Positions 44,083 through 59,118 of a DNA stretch of 64,000 nucleotides are shown piece by piece. The DNA lies in the NCBI GenBank assembly GCA_021776135.1, contig JAJFGL010000019.1, positions 1 through 64,000 of the forward strand, in the 5' to 3' direction. The notes below the pieces were generated by a model. That model worked only from the letters and a program-made list of their open reading frames with translations. It was not told where the DNA came from and made no database searches. Made by a program: the position numbers and the translations under genes. The DNA is from Kiloniellaceae bacterium (GTDB taxonomy: Bacteria; Pseudomonadota; Alphaproteobacteria; Kiloniellales; J153). Within the stretch, counting starts at the first letter, position 1. Every line of letters starts with the position of its first letter.

Positions 44083-45402
44083 CTAGAGCTTGCCGTCGTC
44101 CTCGAAGACTTCCGTCCAATCCACGATTATCTTGTCGAGCGCCTGTTTGGCGGTGCCCTTGTCGGCAACGACATAGTCGTGAATCCGCTTCTGCATGGAT
44201 TGCAAAAGCTCGGCGTAGGTCGGTTCTTGCCAAAAGTCCTTAACCCCGTCCATGGCCTTCAGGAAGTCGGCGGCGAAGGGCGCGGTGTTGGGGAAGTTGG
44301 GATCGTCGAGCACCGCCTTGGAGGCCGAATAGCCGCCCAGCGCCCACCACTTCTTTTGCACTTTATCCTGGGCGAACCATTTGATGTATTCCAACGCCAT
44401 GTCTTTCTTGTCGGAATAGGACACCACAGAGATACCCTGCCCGCCCAAGGTGGAGGCCGCGATCTTCTGCGCGGGGTTCACGAAAAAGCCGGATTTGCCG
44501 CCGCCCACGTCTTCGTCCTTGGCGATGCCCGGCATGAAGGCGAACCAGTTCATCTGCATGGCGACCTGGCCCGACTTATAGGCGTCGAGATTGGCGACCA
44601 TGTAAGCATCGGAATGCCCCGGCGGCACACAGCACTCATACAAGGACTTGTAGAACTCCAGCGCTTCGACCGCGGCGGCGGAATTCACGAATCCCTCCAT
44701 GTGGTAGGGATTGTTCGGGTCTTCGTATTGGAAGCCCCAGGCGTACAAGGCCGCGGTCACGCCCATGGTGATCCCTTCCGAGCCGCGCTCGGTATAGATG
44801 CCCATGCCGTAGACCTTCTTGCCGTCGATATCGCGGCCCTGGAAAAATTCGCCGATGTGCTTGAGCTCGTTCCAGTTCTTCGGCACTTCCAGGTCGTGGC
44901 CGTACTTCGCCTTGAACTCTTGGCGCAAATCGGGGCGCGCGAACCAGTCCTTGCGGTAAATCCAACCCAGGGCGTCGCCCATGGCCGGCAAGGCCCAGTA
45001 GTTCTCAGAGCCCTTGGGCCAGGTCGAGTAGGCGTAGACCGTGGCCGGGGCGAAGTCGTCCATGGAGATGCCTTCTTTGTCGAAGAAGTCATTCAACTTG
45101 ATGTAATGGCCGTAGGTCGCCGAGCCGCCGATCCATTGGCTGTCGCCGATCAGCAGATCGCACAGCTTGCCGCCGGAGTTGAGCTCGTTGATGAAGCGGT
45201 CGGCGAAGTTGGTCCAGGGAACGAACTCATAGTTCATCTTAATCCCGGACTCGGCGGTGAAATCCTTGCCCAGTTCAGCCAGGGCATTCGCCGGGTCCCA
45301 GGCGGCCCAGCACAATGTCAGTTGCTTTTCCTGCGCTTGCGCGCCCGTCGCGGCAATAAAGCTCACGGCGGCGGCGGCAAGACATGCTTTCCATGTCCGC
45401 AT
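44083..45402 (-). CDS. ABC transporter substrate-binding protein (CUT1 type)
   Basis: A 439-residue periplasmic binding protein. Signal peptide MRTWKACLAAAAVSFIAATG ends near AQAQEK. The mature start LTLCWAAWDPANALAELGKD and the DLLIGDSQWIGG segment are typical of extracellular solute-binding family 1. ATG 45402 has GGGAGG upstream. The ligand is not known; linkage to DhaKLM suggests dihydroxyacetone, glycerol or a precursor that yields dihydroxyacetone. First gene of the operon. Confidence 0.92.
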   Translation of the reverse strand: MRTWKACLAAAAVSFIAATGAQAQEKQLTLCWAAWDPANALAELGKDFTAESGIKMNYEFVPWTNFADRFINELNSGGKLCDLLIGDSQWIGGSATYGHYIKLNDFFDKEGISMDDFAPATVYAYSTWPKGSENYWALPAMGDALGWIYRKDWFARPDLRQEFKAKYGHDLEVPKNWNELKHIGEFFQGRDIDGKKVYGMGIYTERGSEGITMGVTAALYAWGFQYEDPNNPYHMEGFVNSAAAVEALEFYKSLYECCVPPGHSDAYMVANLDAYKSGQVAMQMNWFAFMPGIAKDEDVGGGKSGFFVNPAQKIAASTLGGQGISVVSYSDKKDMALEYIKWFAQDKVQKKWWALGGYSASKAVLDDPNFPNTAPFAADFLKAMDGVKDFWQEPTYAELLQSMQKRIHDYVVADKGTAKQALDKIIVDWTEVFEDDGKL

Positions 45403-45490
45403 AACTTCCTCCCTTTGATCGGCCGGTTGCGTCGGATTTATTGCTTTAGCTTGCATCGCCCAAGCGATGTGCCCGATGGTCCGAGCGGCC

Positions 45491-45537
45491 GTTTATTTCC
45501 GCCATCGGCGATAAACACTAAACTTTTTACTAAACTT
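45491..45537. promoter_or_regulatory. Candidate operator upstream of the transporter-Dha operon
   Basis: An imperfect palindrome at 45491-45516 (GTTTAT...CGCC ATC GGCG...ATAAAC) is followed by a direct repeat of ACTAAACTT at 45517 and 45529, 12 bases apart. It lies about 90-135 bases before the first gene of the operon, where a promoter and repressor site would be. No regulator is assigned. Confidence 0.45.
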
Positions 45538-45673
45538 CTGTCAAGCAATGGGCACCAGAACCACCCGCAAAGCCGGCTAAGTCCGGCCAAATAGCTGCGT
45601 ATAAGCACATTTTAGCCAAGCCGGACCTCGGTTTAGTCCCCAGGCGCGAAAGTTAAGGGCGGGCGGCGGGCAG

Positions 45674-46840
45674 CTAGAAATACACATGCGCGCCCAGGCC
45701 GACATATTCCAGCGCGCGGTCGTAGAACTGGCCGTTGGGGTTGCGACCGTTGAAATATTCGGCCAGGAGCTGAACCCGCTGGCTGATCTGACCCACATTT
45801 TCGAATTGCACCCCGGCGCGCAGGGAAATATCGGAGGCGAAATTGCTTTCTTCGCGGTTCTGCAAGTCGGCGGCCGCAACCGGCCGCAGCAGACCGCCGC
45901 CCAGGGTGAAGGGGGCCTCGTATTCCACCCCGATCTGGGTCGAGAAAGGATCGATCTCCTCAGGTTCTACATTCAGGAGATAGCCCAGGCCGCCATAGAT
46001 CCGCAGACCGTTGTTGAATTTATAGGATAGCTTTAGATCGGCGGCCTCGTAGCTGAGATTGACCCGCTCGACCCGGTCGCGCAGCAGAAACTCGTCGCCC
46101 AGGTGCGAAGATTGATGAAACACGCGCACCATGGCGGTGAATTTTTCATCTTGGCTGCGATAGCTGATCGGCAAGCCGACCCAATAATCGGCATTGATGA
46201 GATCCTTGGAGTCCGCGTCCAGGTCGAAGAGCCCGAAAACGGCGGCCTGGAAATCCAACTGCCAGCGCCCGTCCAGGGGCGCCGGTCCGCCGAGCAATCC
46301 GAAGCTTTCGCCGAAGCTGACGGCGGCGGCGTTTTCGATCTCCGCGTCATCGATGAAGGTTTGATAGGAGGCGGAAAAATGCGCCCAGCGCGGATCCGCG
46401 ATCAAGGGATCGAAAAGATTTCCGCTCGGCAGCACCTCGATGCCCTTCTTGTCCGTTTCCGTCATGGCTACGATGGCGGCATCGGCGGGCGGCGGCAGGG
46501 CGGGACTGGCGGCCGCGCCGCTTCCCGCCAAGCGCTCCGTGGGCCGGTCGCCATCGGTCACCCGCACGGCGGTGATCCCGCGCACCCCGGCCAGGATCGC
46601 CGCGACCCGGTCCTGACGCGCCGCGCGCATGCTGCCGGCATACAACGTGACGACACCGTCTTGGACCTCGAAAACCGGGCCGGTCAGGCGAAGCTCCCGC
46701 TCAAGAACCGCCGCCACATAGCCGGCGATAAAGGCGTCGGTTGTCTTTGGCTGGGGCGCGGCCTTAACCGGCGGCGTGCCCAAGACCAGGATCGCGGCCA
46801 GAACGCCGAAACCCAGGAACGATGCGAAGAACGGCCTCAT
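45674..46840 (-). CDS. BON-domain DUF1207-like outer-membrane protein
   Basis: 388 residues. A signal segment (MRPFFASFLGFGVLAAILVL) is followed by a BON-like domain (about 40-100, with VFEVQDGVVTLYAGS) and then a DUF1207-type region starting GNLFDPLIADPRWAHFSASY. The rest alternates in short amphipathic strands and ends in aromatic VYF, as outer-membrane beta barrels do. Function unknown. ATG 46840 gives the better signal peptide; 46864 is also in frame. Divergent from the agmatinase-like gene. Confidence 0.82.
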   Translation of the reverse strand: MRPFFASFLGFGVLAAILVLGTPPVKAAPQPKTTDAFIAGYVAAVLERELRLTGPVFEVQDGVVTLYAGSMRAARQDRVAAILAGVRGITAVRVTDGDRPTERLAGSGAAASPALPPPADAAIVAMTETDKKGIEVLPSGNLFDPLIADPRWAHFSASYQTFIDDAEIENAAAVSFGESFGLLGGPAPLDGRWQLDFQAAVFGLFDLDADSKDLINADYWVGLPISYRSQDEKFTAMVRVFHQSSHLGDEFLLRDRVERVNLSYEAADLKLSYKFNNGLRIYGGLGYLLNVEPEEIDPFSTQIGVEYEAPFTLGGGLLRPVAAADLQNREESNFASDISLRAGVQFENVGQISQRVQLLAEYFNGRNPNGQFYDRALEYVGLGAHVYF

Positions 46841-46969
46841 GATGTTTTTCCCTATTTCCGTCATGCGGTTTGAGCGAAGATTTCTGCCCCCGTTTGCCCT
46901 GCCCCCAGGCGCGGGTCAATATGGTGCGCAAGCGGGGCGAAGCCGCGAAGCCTGGGAGGCAAGTTAGCC

Positions 46970-47961
46970 ATGAGCGAAAGTCAGAGGTCATTCAAGCCCG
47001 TATCCGGCCATGTCATGCCGCGCTTTTCCGGCATCGCGACCTTCATGCGCCTGCCCCATGTAACGGATGCGGCGGAAGTGGACATCGGCCTGATCGGCGT
47101 GCCCTGGGATGGGGGCACCACCAACCGGGCCGGCGCGCGCCACGGACCGCGGCAAATTCGCGATCTCTCGACCTTAGTGCGCAATGTCCACCACGCCAGC
47201 AAAATCCGCCCTTTCGATCTATGTAAGTGCGCCGATCTTGGGGACGTGCCGGTCAACCCGATTGATCTGGAAGACACCCTGAAACGGATCGAGGAATTCT
47301 ACGCGCCGGTTCACGCCGCCGGGACCTTGCCCCTGTCGGCCGGCGGCGATCACCTCATCACCTTGCCGGTCATGCGCGCCATCGCCAAGGACCGGCCCCT
47401 GGGCATGGTCCACTTCGATGCCCACACTGACACCTTGGACCGCTATTTCGGCGACTGTAAATACACCCACGGCACGCCCTTCCGCCGCGCCATCGAGGAA
47501 GGCTTGCTCGACCCCAAGCGCACGGTGCAGATCGGCATACGCGGCGCCCTGTTCAGCGATGGCGACAACGACTGGGGACAGCAACAAGGCATAAGGGTCA
47601 TTCACATCGAAGAGATGTACGAGATGGGAATCGAGGCAGTCATCGCCGAGGCGCGCCGGGTCGTGGGCGAGGGGCCGACGTACCTCAGCTTCGATGTCGA
47701 CGGCCTCGATCCGGTCTACGCGCCGGGCACCGGCACACCGGAGATCGGCGGCTTCACCACCCACGAGGCCCAACGCATGATCCGCGGTTTGCGGGGCCTC
47801 AACTTGATCGGCGCCGACGTGGTCGAGGTCGCCCCGCCCTTCGACCCCAGCGGCAACACCGCCCTGGTCGGCGCGACCCTGATGTTCGAGATTCTATGCG
47901 TGCTGGCGGATGCGGTCGCGGCGCGCGCCCATAAACCATCAACCCGCGAGGGACACAGCCC

Positions 47962-47965
<4 letters not shown>
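46970..47965 (+). CDS. Agmatinase-like ureohydrolase
   Basis: A 331-residue member of the arginase/agmatinase family that hydrolyses a guanidino group to urea. The dimanganese motifs are intact: SAGGDHLITLP, HFDAHTDT, and SFDVDGLDPVYAPGTGTPE. The N-terminal loop VPWDGGTTNRAGARHGPRQI matches agmatinases and guanidinobutyrase/propionase relatives, so the exact substrate is open. Its stop overlaps the dehydratase start (ATGA), an unusual partner for agmatinase, which argues for a non-agmatine role. Confidence 0.9.
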
Positions 47966-49701
<1,736 letters not shown>

Positions 49702-50011
49702 CGCGGTTCAAACTTGAAGAGAATCGCTATACTCAGTCGTCACCCTTGGGCTTGGCCCGAGGGTCCAGGGACACAGCCGCATTCCGGCCCCGGTTGCATG
49801 AATTCGGGAAGAGACGGGAGCGGCCATTCACTTGGTGCGGCGGCAAGAATATTTTTCAGCACGAAGACACAAAAACACTATGAAGCGAATCATGGCCTTG
49901 GACCGTGAAGATAAATAACATTATTTTACTTCGCGGCTTCTTAGTGTCTTTGTGTCTTCGTGGTAAATCTCTTTCTAAGGTTCAATCAATCCTGAGGCGC
50001 TGAAAAAACCC
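49702..50011. other. Repeat-filled spacer
   Basis: No gene. It contains half of the palindrome family (about 49737-49770, the reverse complement of a stretch near 6969-7001) and the hairpin element copy 4. Its last 30 bases lead into the dehydrogenase gene. Confidence 0.7.
49851..49967. repeat. Dispersed hairpin element, solo copy 4
   Basis: Left TTTTTCAGCACGAAGACACA and right CTTTGTGTCTTCGTGGTAAA. This is the longest and most AT-rich solo copy; its centre (about 49885-49925) is not shared with the others. Confidence 0.82.
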
Positions 50012-51124
50012 ATGCGTAACGACCAGGAATTTCATATCGCGGTCATGGCCGGCGACGGGATCGGACTTGAAGTCATGGCGCCCTGTCTGGAGCTGCTGAC
50101 CGCGGTCTGCGCGCGGGCCGGCGGCTTGGCCTTGCGCTTCGAGGCGATCGAGTCCGGAGCGACTTACTACCGCGAACACGGCACGGCCCTGTCCGATGAA
50201 AACCTGGCGCGCGCGGCCAAGGCCGATGCCATCCTGCTGGGCGCCATGGGCCTGCCGGATGTGCGCTATCCCGATGGGCGCGAGATCGCGCCGCAAATCG
50301 ATATCCGCATGGCCCTCGATCTTTTCGCCGGGGTGCGGCCCGTGCGTTCCATCCCTGGGCTAAGCGGGCCGCTATCCGATCCGCGGGCGCAAAATTTAGA
50401 TTTTGTGCTGATCCGCGAGTCGACGGAAGGGCTCTTCGCCGCCATGGGTAAAACCAAGATCGTGGACGATAAAATCGCTTACGACACCATGGAAATTACG
50501 CGCGCCGGGTCCGAGCGCCTGTTCGATTTCGCCTTCGATCTTACCGCCAAGCGCAAGGCCGCCGGTTCGCCGGGTGTGCTCACCTGCGTCGATAAGGCCA
50601 ATGTCTTCGGCGGCTTCGCCTTCTTCCGCAAGATTTTCTTCGAGCGCGCGGCGGCCTTTCCCGAAATCGAAGCGCGCGCCGCTTATGTGGATGCCATGGC
50701 GCTAACGCAAATCCGCAATCCCTGGGACTTGGATGTCCTGGTCACCGAGAACATGTTCGGAGACATTCTTTCCGACGCCGGCGCCGCCTTGATCGGCGGC
50801 ATGGGCGTGGCGCCCTCCGCCGACATCGGCGCAAGCCACGCGGTGTTCCAGCCTTGCCACGGCACCGCCCCCGACATCATGGGCACGGGCAAGGCCAACC
50901 CCACCGCCATGTTCCTCTCCGCCGCCATGATGCTGGACTGGCTCGGGAATCGCCACGGGGAGGCCAAGGCGATTGAAGCGGGGGCCCTTTTACAAGATGC
51001 GGTCGAAGCCGCCTTCGCCGGCGGCGATTTACGACCCTTTGAGATGGGCGGAACCAACGGCCTGAAAGACATTACCGCGCGGGTGAGCGAGACAATACAC
51101 CTACACTCGTCATCCCGGACTTGA
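50012..51124 (+). CDS. Isocitrate/isopropylmalate dehydrogenase family protein
   Basis: 370 residues of the beta-decarboxylating dehydrogenase family (LeuB, tartrate and D-malate dehydrogenases). The metal and substrate sites are seen in LIRESTEGLF, VDKANVF, and LVTENMFGDILSDAGAALIGG. NAD is expected. The neighbours point to catabolism of a hydroxy acid, not leucine synthesis. The last few codons (ending SSSRT) and the stop TGA lie in the CGTCATCCCGGACTTGA repeat, so the C-terminus has been rewritten by the repeat. Confidence 0.9.
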   Translation: MRNDQEFHIAVMAGDGIGLEVMAPCLELLTAVCARAGGLALRFEAIESGATYYREHGTALSDENLARAAKADAILLGAMGLPDVRYPDGREIAPQIDIRMALDLFAGVRPVRSIPGLSGPLSDPRAQNLDFVLIRESTEGLFAAMGKTKIVDDKIAYDTMEITRAGSERLFDFAFDLTAKRKAAGSPGVLTCVDKANVFGGFAFFRKIFFERAAAFPEIEARAAYVDAMALTQIRNPWDLDVLVTENMFGDILSDAGAALIGGMGVAPSADIGASHAVFQPCHGTAPDIMGTGKANPTAMFLSAAMMLDWLGNRHGEAKAIEAGALLQDAVEAAFAGGDLRPFEMGGTNGLKDITARVSETIHLHSSSRT

Positions 51125-51191
51125 TCCGGGATCTTCTGTTGGACCGAGAATCGGACTTACCAAAGATCCCGGATCGTAGTCCGGGATGACG
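51108..51191. repeat. CGTCATCCC-family repeat overlapping a gene end
   Basis: CGTCATCCCGGACTTGATCC at the left and GGATCGTAGTCCGGGATGACG at the right form an inverted pair. The left arm supplies the last codons and the stop of the IMDH-like gene. Confidence 0.9.
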
Positions 51192-51217
51192 ATTCTTAGG
51201 GGCTATGAGACCTCGCG

Positions 51218-51964
51218 CTAATACGTCGCGCGGCCGCCGGAGATGTCGAAGACGCCGCCGGTGGTGAAGGAACAATCGCGCGAGGCGAGCCAGGCGATCA
51301 GGGCCGCGATTTCCTCGACCTTGACGAAACGCCCGCGCGGAATCTTCGACAGCATGAAATCGATGTGTTCCTGCTTCATCTGTTCGAAGATGCGGGTGCG
51401 CGCCGCCGCCGGGGTCACGCAGTTGACGGCTATATCCCGGTCCGCCAGTTCCTTGCCGAGGGACTTGGTGAGCGCGATGACCCCGGCCTTGGCGGCGCTG
51501 TAAGCAGGGGCGTTGGGATTGCCCTCCTTACCCGCGACCGAGGCGACATTGACGATGCGCCCGTAATCCTGCGCGATCATCGTGGGCACCACGGCGCGGC
51601 AACAATAAAAAACCCCGGTCAGGTCGATGGCCAGAACTTCGTCCCAGGCTTCGGGCGGGTATTCCCAGGTCGGCGCGTTGGGCCCCGAAATGCCGGCGTT
51701 GTTGACCAGGATATCGATGCCGCCCAGGCGCGACACCGTTTCGCTCACGGCGGCCTCGACCGAGTCCAGCTTGGTCACGTCGGCCTCGATGGCGATTGTC
51801 TTATCGCCAAGCTCCCCCAGGGTTTGGGCCATGACCGCTTGGTCCCGGTCCCAGATGGCGACCGCCGCGCCATTGGCCAGCAAGCGTTCGGCGATCGCGC
51901 GCCCTATCCCTTGCGCGCCGCCGGTAACGATGGCGCGCTGGCCCTTGAGGTCGATATCATTCAT
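51218..51964 (-). CDS. SDR-family dehydrogenase
   Basis: A 248-residue classical short-chain dehydrogenase. NAD(P)-binding TGGAQGIGRAIAERL, structural NNAG in ILVNNAGISG, catalytic Ser in IVNVASVAG and YxxxK as YSAAK. The C-terminus DISGGRATY is typical. It overlaps the DenD-like gene and was probably recruited for the same pathway. The ATG at 51964 begins MNDIDLKGQRAIVTGG; a longer frame upstream lies in the neighbouring gene. Confidence 0.9.
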   Translation of the reverse strand: MNDIDLKGQRAIVTGGAQGIGRAIAERLLANGAAVAIWDRDQAVMAQTLGELGDKTIAIEADVTKLDSVEAAVSETVSRLGGIDILVNNAGISGPNAPTWEYPPEAWDEVLAIDLTGVFYCCRAVVPTMIAQDYGRIVNVASVAGKEGNPNAPAYSAAKAGVIALTKSLGKELADRDIAVNCVTPAAARTRIFEQMKQEHIDFMLSKIPRGRFVKVEEIAALIAWLASRDCSFTTGGVFDISGGRATY

Positions 51965-52943
51965 CCAAAAAGTCCTCGATATAAGCTTCGACGATGGGAT
52001 CGACACCGGTGTCGCACGGCAATCCAAGGGCAAGGGCGCGCGCCGAGTCCATTTCGGTCGGCCAGGTCGCGACAATGGCCTCGATACGCGGGTCCGGTTC
52101 GACCGAAATCTCGCCCAGATGGCGATTGCCCGCGACCCGGCGCAAGCCCGCGATCGTCTCCGCGACCGTGACCGTGAGGCTGGGAAAGTTGATGGCCCGG
52201 TCGCCGCCCAAGACCTCGGCGGGAACCTCGTGCAGGCGCACGAAGCCCTCGACGATGTTGCGGTAGCCCAGCACCGGCATGGGAGTCTCGGGCTTGACCG
52301 GCAAAATGCAGGTCTCGCCGTTCAAGGGCTCGCGGATCACGCCGCTGGCGAAGCTGGAGGCCGCCAGGTTCGGCTTGCCGGGGCGCACGATGACCGTGGG
52401 CAGGCGCGCCGAGCGTCCGTCGATAAATCCCTTGCGGCTGTAGTCATTGATGAGGAGTTCGCCGATGGCCTTGGTGGCGCCATAGGTGGTTTGCGGCGCC
52501 TGCTTGGTGGTATCGCCCACGCATTTCGGCATGGCGTCGCCGCCGAAGACCGCGACCGAGGAAGCGAAGACCACGCGCGGTTTTCCGGTCCGCGCCCGCG
52601 CCGCTTCCAAAACGTTCAAGCCGCCGGTCAGATTGACCCGCATGGCCAAATCAAAATCCAGCTCCCCGCCGCCGCTGACCACCGAGGCCAGGTGAAACAC
52701 GGAGATATCGTCCCGGTCCATGAGGCTGAACACCAGATCGCGGTCGGCGATATCGCCGGTCACGATCTTCACCCGCCCATGGAGGCCGGGCAGAGGGCCG
52801 GAGGGCGCCACCGCATCGAACAAGAGGATCTCGTCGATGTCTTGCGGCGCGCCGGATGGTCCCAAGATTTGACCCAAATCCAGCAGCCGCTTGGCCAGCA
52901 TACGGCCGATAAAGCCGGTCCCACCGGTAATGACGACTTTCAT
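51957..52943 (-). CDS. DenD-like NAD-dependent epimerase/dehydratase
   Basis: A 328-residue extended SDR closest to D-erythronate dehydrogenase (DenD). The Rossmann loop is VITGGTGFIGRMLAKRLLDL; the DEILLFDAVAP stretch and YGATKAIGELL (YxxxK) are characteristic. DenD oxidises D-erythronate at C2 in four-carbon acid sugar catabolism. The usual partners OtnK, OtnC and OtnI are not present here. ATG 52943 is used; the frame is open far upstream into the divergent cobN leader. Confidence 0.86.
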   Translation of the reverse strand: MKVVITGGTGFIGRMLAKRLLDLGQILGPSGAPQDIDEILLFDAVAPSGPLPGLHGRVKIVTGDIADRDLVFSLMDRDDISVFHLASVVSGGGELDFDLAMRVNLTGGLNVLEAARARTGKPRVVFASSVAVFGGDAMPKCVGDTTKQAPQTTYGATKAIGELLINDYSRKGFIDGRSARLPTVIVRPGKPNLAASSFASGVIREPLNGETCILPVKPETPMPVLGYRNIVEGFVRLHEVPAEVLGGDRAINFPSLTVTVAETIAGLRRVAGNRHLGEISVEPDPRIEAIVATWPTEMDSARALALGLPCDTGVDPIVEAYIEDFLDE

Positions 52944-53075
52944 ATCCGAACCACCACACTGCGCGATATTGATTTTATACCCGGCTAAGCATATAGCGAC
53001 GTCATGGACACGCAAGCCGCGCCGCACTGTAAGAACCGCCCGATGCATCGCGGCACAGGCCGGGGATAGGCCGCC

Positions 53076-56809
<3,734 letters not shown>

Positions 56810-56813
<4 letters not shown>

Positions 56814-57445
56814 GCGAAAAAACCGAAGACGAGATCAACGAACGCGCCAACGAAAAGGCACGCAAACGCAAGGAAGTCCGCGAACGCATGTTGGCGACCA
56901 AGACTCAGGAAAAGGGTCTGCTGATCGTTCACACCGGCAAGGGCAAGGGCAAGTCCACGGCTGCCTTCGGTTTGGTCATGCGCGCCATCGGCAACGGGTT
57001 TCGCGTCGGCATCGTGCAATTCGTCAAGGGTAAGTGGCAAACCGGCGAACGCCCGGTGCTGGAACGCTTTCCCGATCAGGTCGAGATGCGCGTCTCCGGC
57101 GAGGGCTTCACCTGGGATACCCAGGACCGCGCCCGCGATATCCGCGCCGCGCAAGCCGGTTGGGCCGCCGCCAAGGAGATGATCGAGGCCTGCCGGGGCG
57201 CCAAACCGCGTTACGACATGATCCTGCTCGACGAGCTGAACATCGTCCTGCGTTACGACTACCTGCCCCTGGACGAGGTGGTCGCCTATCTGAACGATAA
57301 ACCCAAGGACCTGCACGTCATCGTCACCGGGCGCAACGCCAAGCCGGCCCTGATCGAAGCCGCCGATCTGGTCACCGAGATGACCCAAATCAAGCACCCC
57401 TTCCGCGAGCAGGGCGTGAAGGCGCAAAAGGGCATAGAGTTCTGA
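56810..57445 (+). CDS. cobO: Cob(I)yrinate a,c-diamide adenosyltransferase
   Basis: A 211-residue CobO/BtuR-type enzyme that adds the adenosyl group to cobalt. ATP loop [15 protein letters not shown] near residue 42; conserved [12 protein letters not shown] and [14 protein letters not shown]. The N-terminus is a charged helix ([19 protein letters not shown]). ATG 56810 overlaps the cobN stop. Confidence 0.96.
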
Positions 57446-57463
57446 GCCATGAAAACCTTGCCA

Positions 57464-57493
57464 CGTCATCCCGGACCGGGGTCCGGGATGACG
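57464..57493. repeat. CGTCATCCC-family palindrome, compact form
   Basis: A perfect palindrome: CGTCATCCCGGACC, two centre bases, GGTCCGGGATGACG. It fills most of the space between cobO and cobQ and ends 12 bases before the cobQ start, so it could form a hairpin close to the cobQ ribosome site. Confidence 0.9.
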
Positions 57494-57504
57494 ATCGCCC
57501 GGCC

Positions 57505-59118
57505 ATGAGTCCCCACAGCAAACCGGCGGCGATCATGTTGCAGGGCACGGGCTCCGACGTCGGTAAGTCGCTGCTGGCCGCGGGCCTGGCGCGGGCTTTT
57601 ACCCGGCGCGGTCTCAAGGTGCGGCCCTTCAAGCCGCAGAACATGTCGAACAATGCCGCGGTCACGGCCGATGGCGGGGAAATCGGCCGCGCGCAAGCCT
57701 TGCAGGCGCGCGCCTGCGGTATCGCACCCTCCGTCCACATGAACCCGGTCCTGCTGAAACCGCAAACCGATGTCGGCGCCCAGGTCGTGGTTCAAGGTCA
57801 AGTATGGGGCAACGCCAGTGCCCGGGATTACGGCGCCCTCAAGGCCGAGTTGATGCCCAAGGTACTGGAAAGTTTCGCGCGGCTTTCCCAAGACGCCGAT
57901 CTGGTTGTGGTCGAGGGCGCGGGCAGCCCGGCCGAGGTTAACCTGCGCGACGGCGATATCGCCAACATGGGTTTCGCCGAGGCCGCCGACCTGCCGGTGG
58001 TTCTGATCGGCGACATCGCGCGCGGCGGCGTGATAGCCAGCATCCTTGGCACCTGGCACCTGTTACCACCCAGCGAACGGGCGCGCATCGAGGGTGTGAT
58101 CGTCAATAAGTTTCGCGGCGATGTCTCGCTGTTCGACGGCGGCTTGGCGGTCATCGCGCGCGAGACCGGCCTGGGGTGCTTCGGCGTCGTGCCCCACTTC
58201 ACAGAAGCCCGCCGCCTGCCCGCCGAGGATGCGCTCGCGGTGGAAAGCTATCCCGGCCCGGACAGCCCCCCCACCCTAACCCTCCCCCTCCAGGGGGGAG
58301 GGAATAGGGAGAGCGCGTCTGCCCTGACTTCCCCCTCCCCCCTGGAGGGGGAGGGCCGGGGTGGGGGGGATCTTGCCGCCAGGTCTCATCCAGACCCCCT
58401 CATCCGCATCGCCGTGCCGGCGATATCGCGGATTTCTAATTTCGACGATCTGGATCCCTTGATGGCGGAGCCCGATGTCGCCGTGACCTTCGTGCACGCG
58501 GGGGAGGCTATTCCCGGCGATTGCGATCTGGTGATCCTGCCCGGTTCCAAGGCCACCCTCGCCGACCTCGCCTACTTACGCGCCCAGGGCTGGGACATCG
58601 ACATCGCCGCCCACTTGCGCCGGGGCGGCCAAGTGCTGGGCCTCTGCGGAGGCTATCAGATGCTTGGGTCCATCGTGCGCGACCCCCAGGGTATCGAGGG
58701 CGCGGCGGGCGAGGCGGACGGCTTAGGGCACCTGGACATGGAAACCGTTTTAAGCGCCGGCAAAACCTTGCATGAAATCGCCGGGACCGAACTGGCGAGC
58801 GGCGCCGCCGTACGCGGATACCTCATGCACATAGGACACAGCGCCGGGCCCGCCTGCGCCCGGCCCATGCTAAGGCTGGGCGGTAAAGATAACGGCGCGG
58901 TCTCCCCGGACGGGCGGGTCATGGGCTGTTACCTTCACGGCCTTTTCGCCGCCGACGAATTCCGCCACGCTTTTCTGGCGCGCCTGAAGAAACGCCCGGC
59001 CAGCGGCCTGGCCTATGACAGCGAGATCGAGGCCATCCTCGACCGCCTGGCCGAGCACCTGGAAACCCACCTGGATTTGGACGCCCTGCTCAGGGCCGCC
59101 GAGCCTCGTAAAAGCTAA
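57505..59118 (+). CDS. cobQ: Cobyric acid synthase, with repeat-derived insert
   Basis: A 537-residue amidotransferase that amidates adenosylcobyrinate a,c-diamide at four carboxylates. The N-terminal ATP domain has [20 protein letters not shown]; the C-terminal glutaminase domain has the cysteine in [11 protein letters not shown]. The family is usually about 480-500 residues. The surplus is residues about 255-289, encoded by a palindromic repeat between the two domains (58266-58369), read in frame as a proline- and glycine-rich linker. The frame remains open, so the enzyme is probably still active. Confidence 0.93.
   Translation: MSPHSKPAAIMLQGTGSDVGKSLLAAGLARAFTRRGLKVRPFKPQNMSNNAAVTADGGEIGRAQALQARACGIAPSVHMNPVLLKPQTDVGAQVVVQGQVWGNASARDYGALKAELMPKVLESFARLSQDADLVVVEGAGSPAEVNLRDGDIANMGFAEAADLPVVLIGDIARGGVIASILGTWHLLPPSERARIEGVIVNKFRGDVSLFDGGLAVIARETGLGCFGVVPHFTEARRLPAEDALAVESYPGPDSPPTLTLPLQGGGNRESASALTSPSPLEGEGRGGGDLAARSHPDPLIRIAVPAISRISNFDDLDPLMAEPDVAVTFVHAGEAIPGDCDLVILPGSKATLADLAYLRAQGWDIDIAAHLRRGGQVLGLCGGYQMLGSIVRDPQGIEGAAGEADGLGHLDMETVLSAGKTLHEIAGTELASGAAVRGYLMHIGHSAGPACARPMLRLGGKDNGAVSPDGRVMGCYLHGLFAADEFRHAFLARLKKRPASGLAYDSEIEAILDRLAEHLETHLDLDALLRAAEPRKS
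58266..58369. repeat. Palindromic element inserted in the cobQ coding sequence
   Basis: The 37-base arms 58266-58302 and 58333-58369 are nearly perfect inverted repeats of the type CCCTCCCCCTCCAGGGGG. The segment is translated in frame and no stop arises. Confidence 0.9.

Noticed and set aside
52944-53075. Possible cobalamin riboswitch before cobN
   Set aside because: The 132-base leader is too short and lacks a recognisable B12 box.
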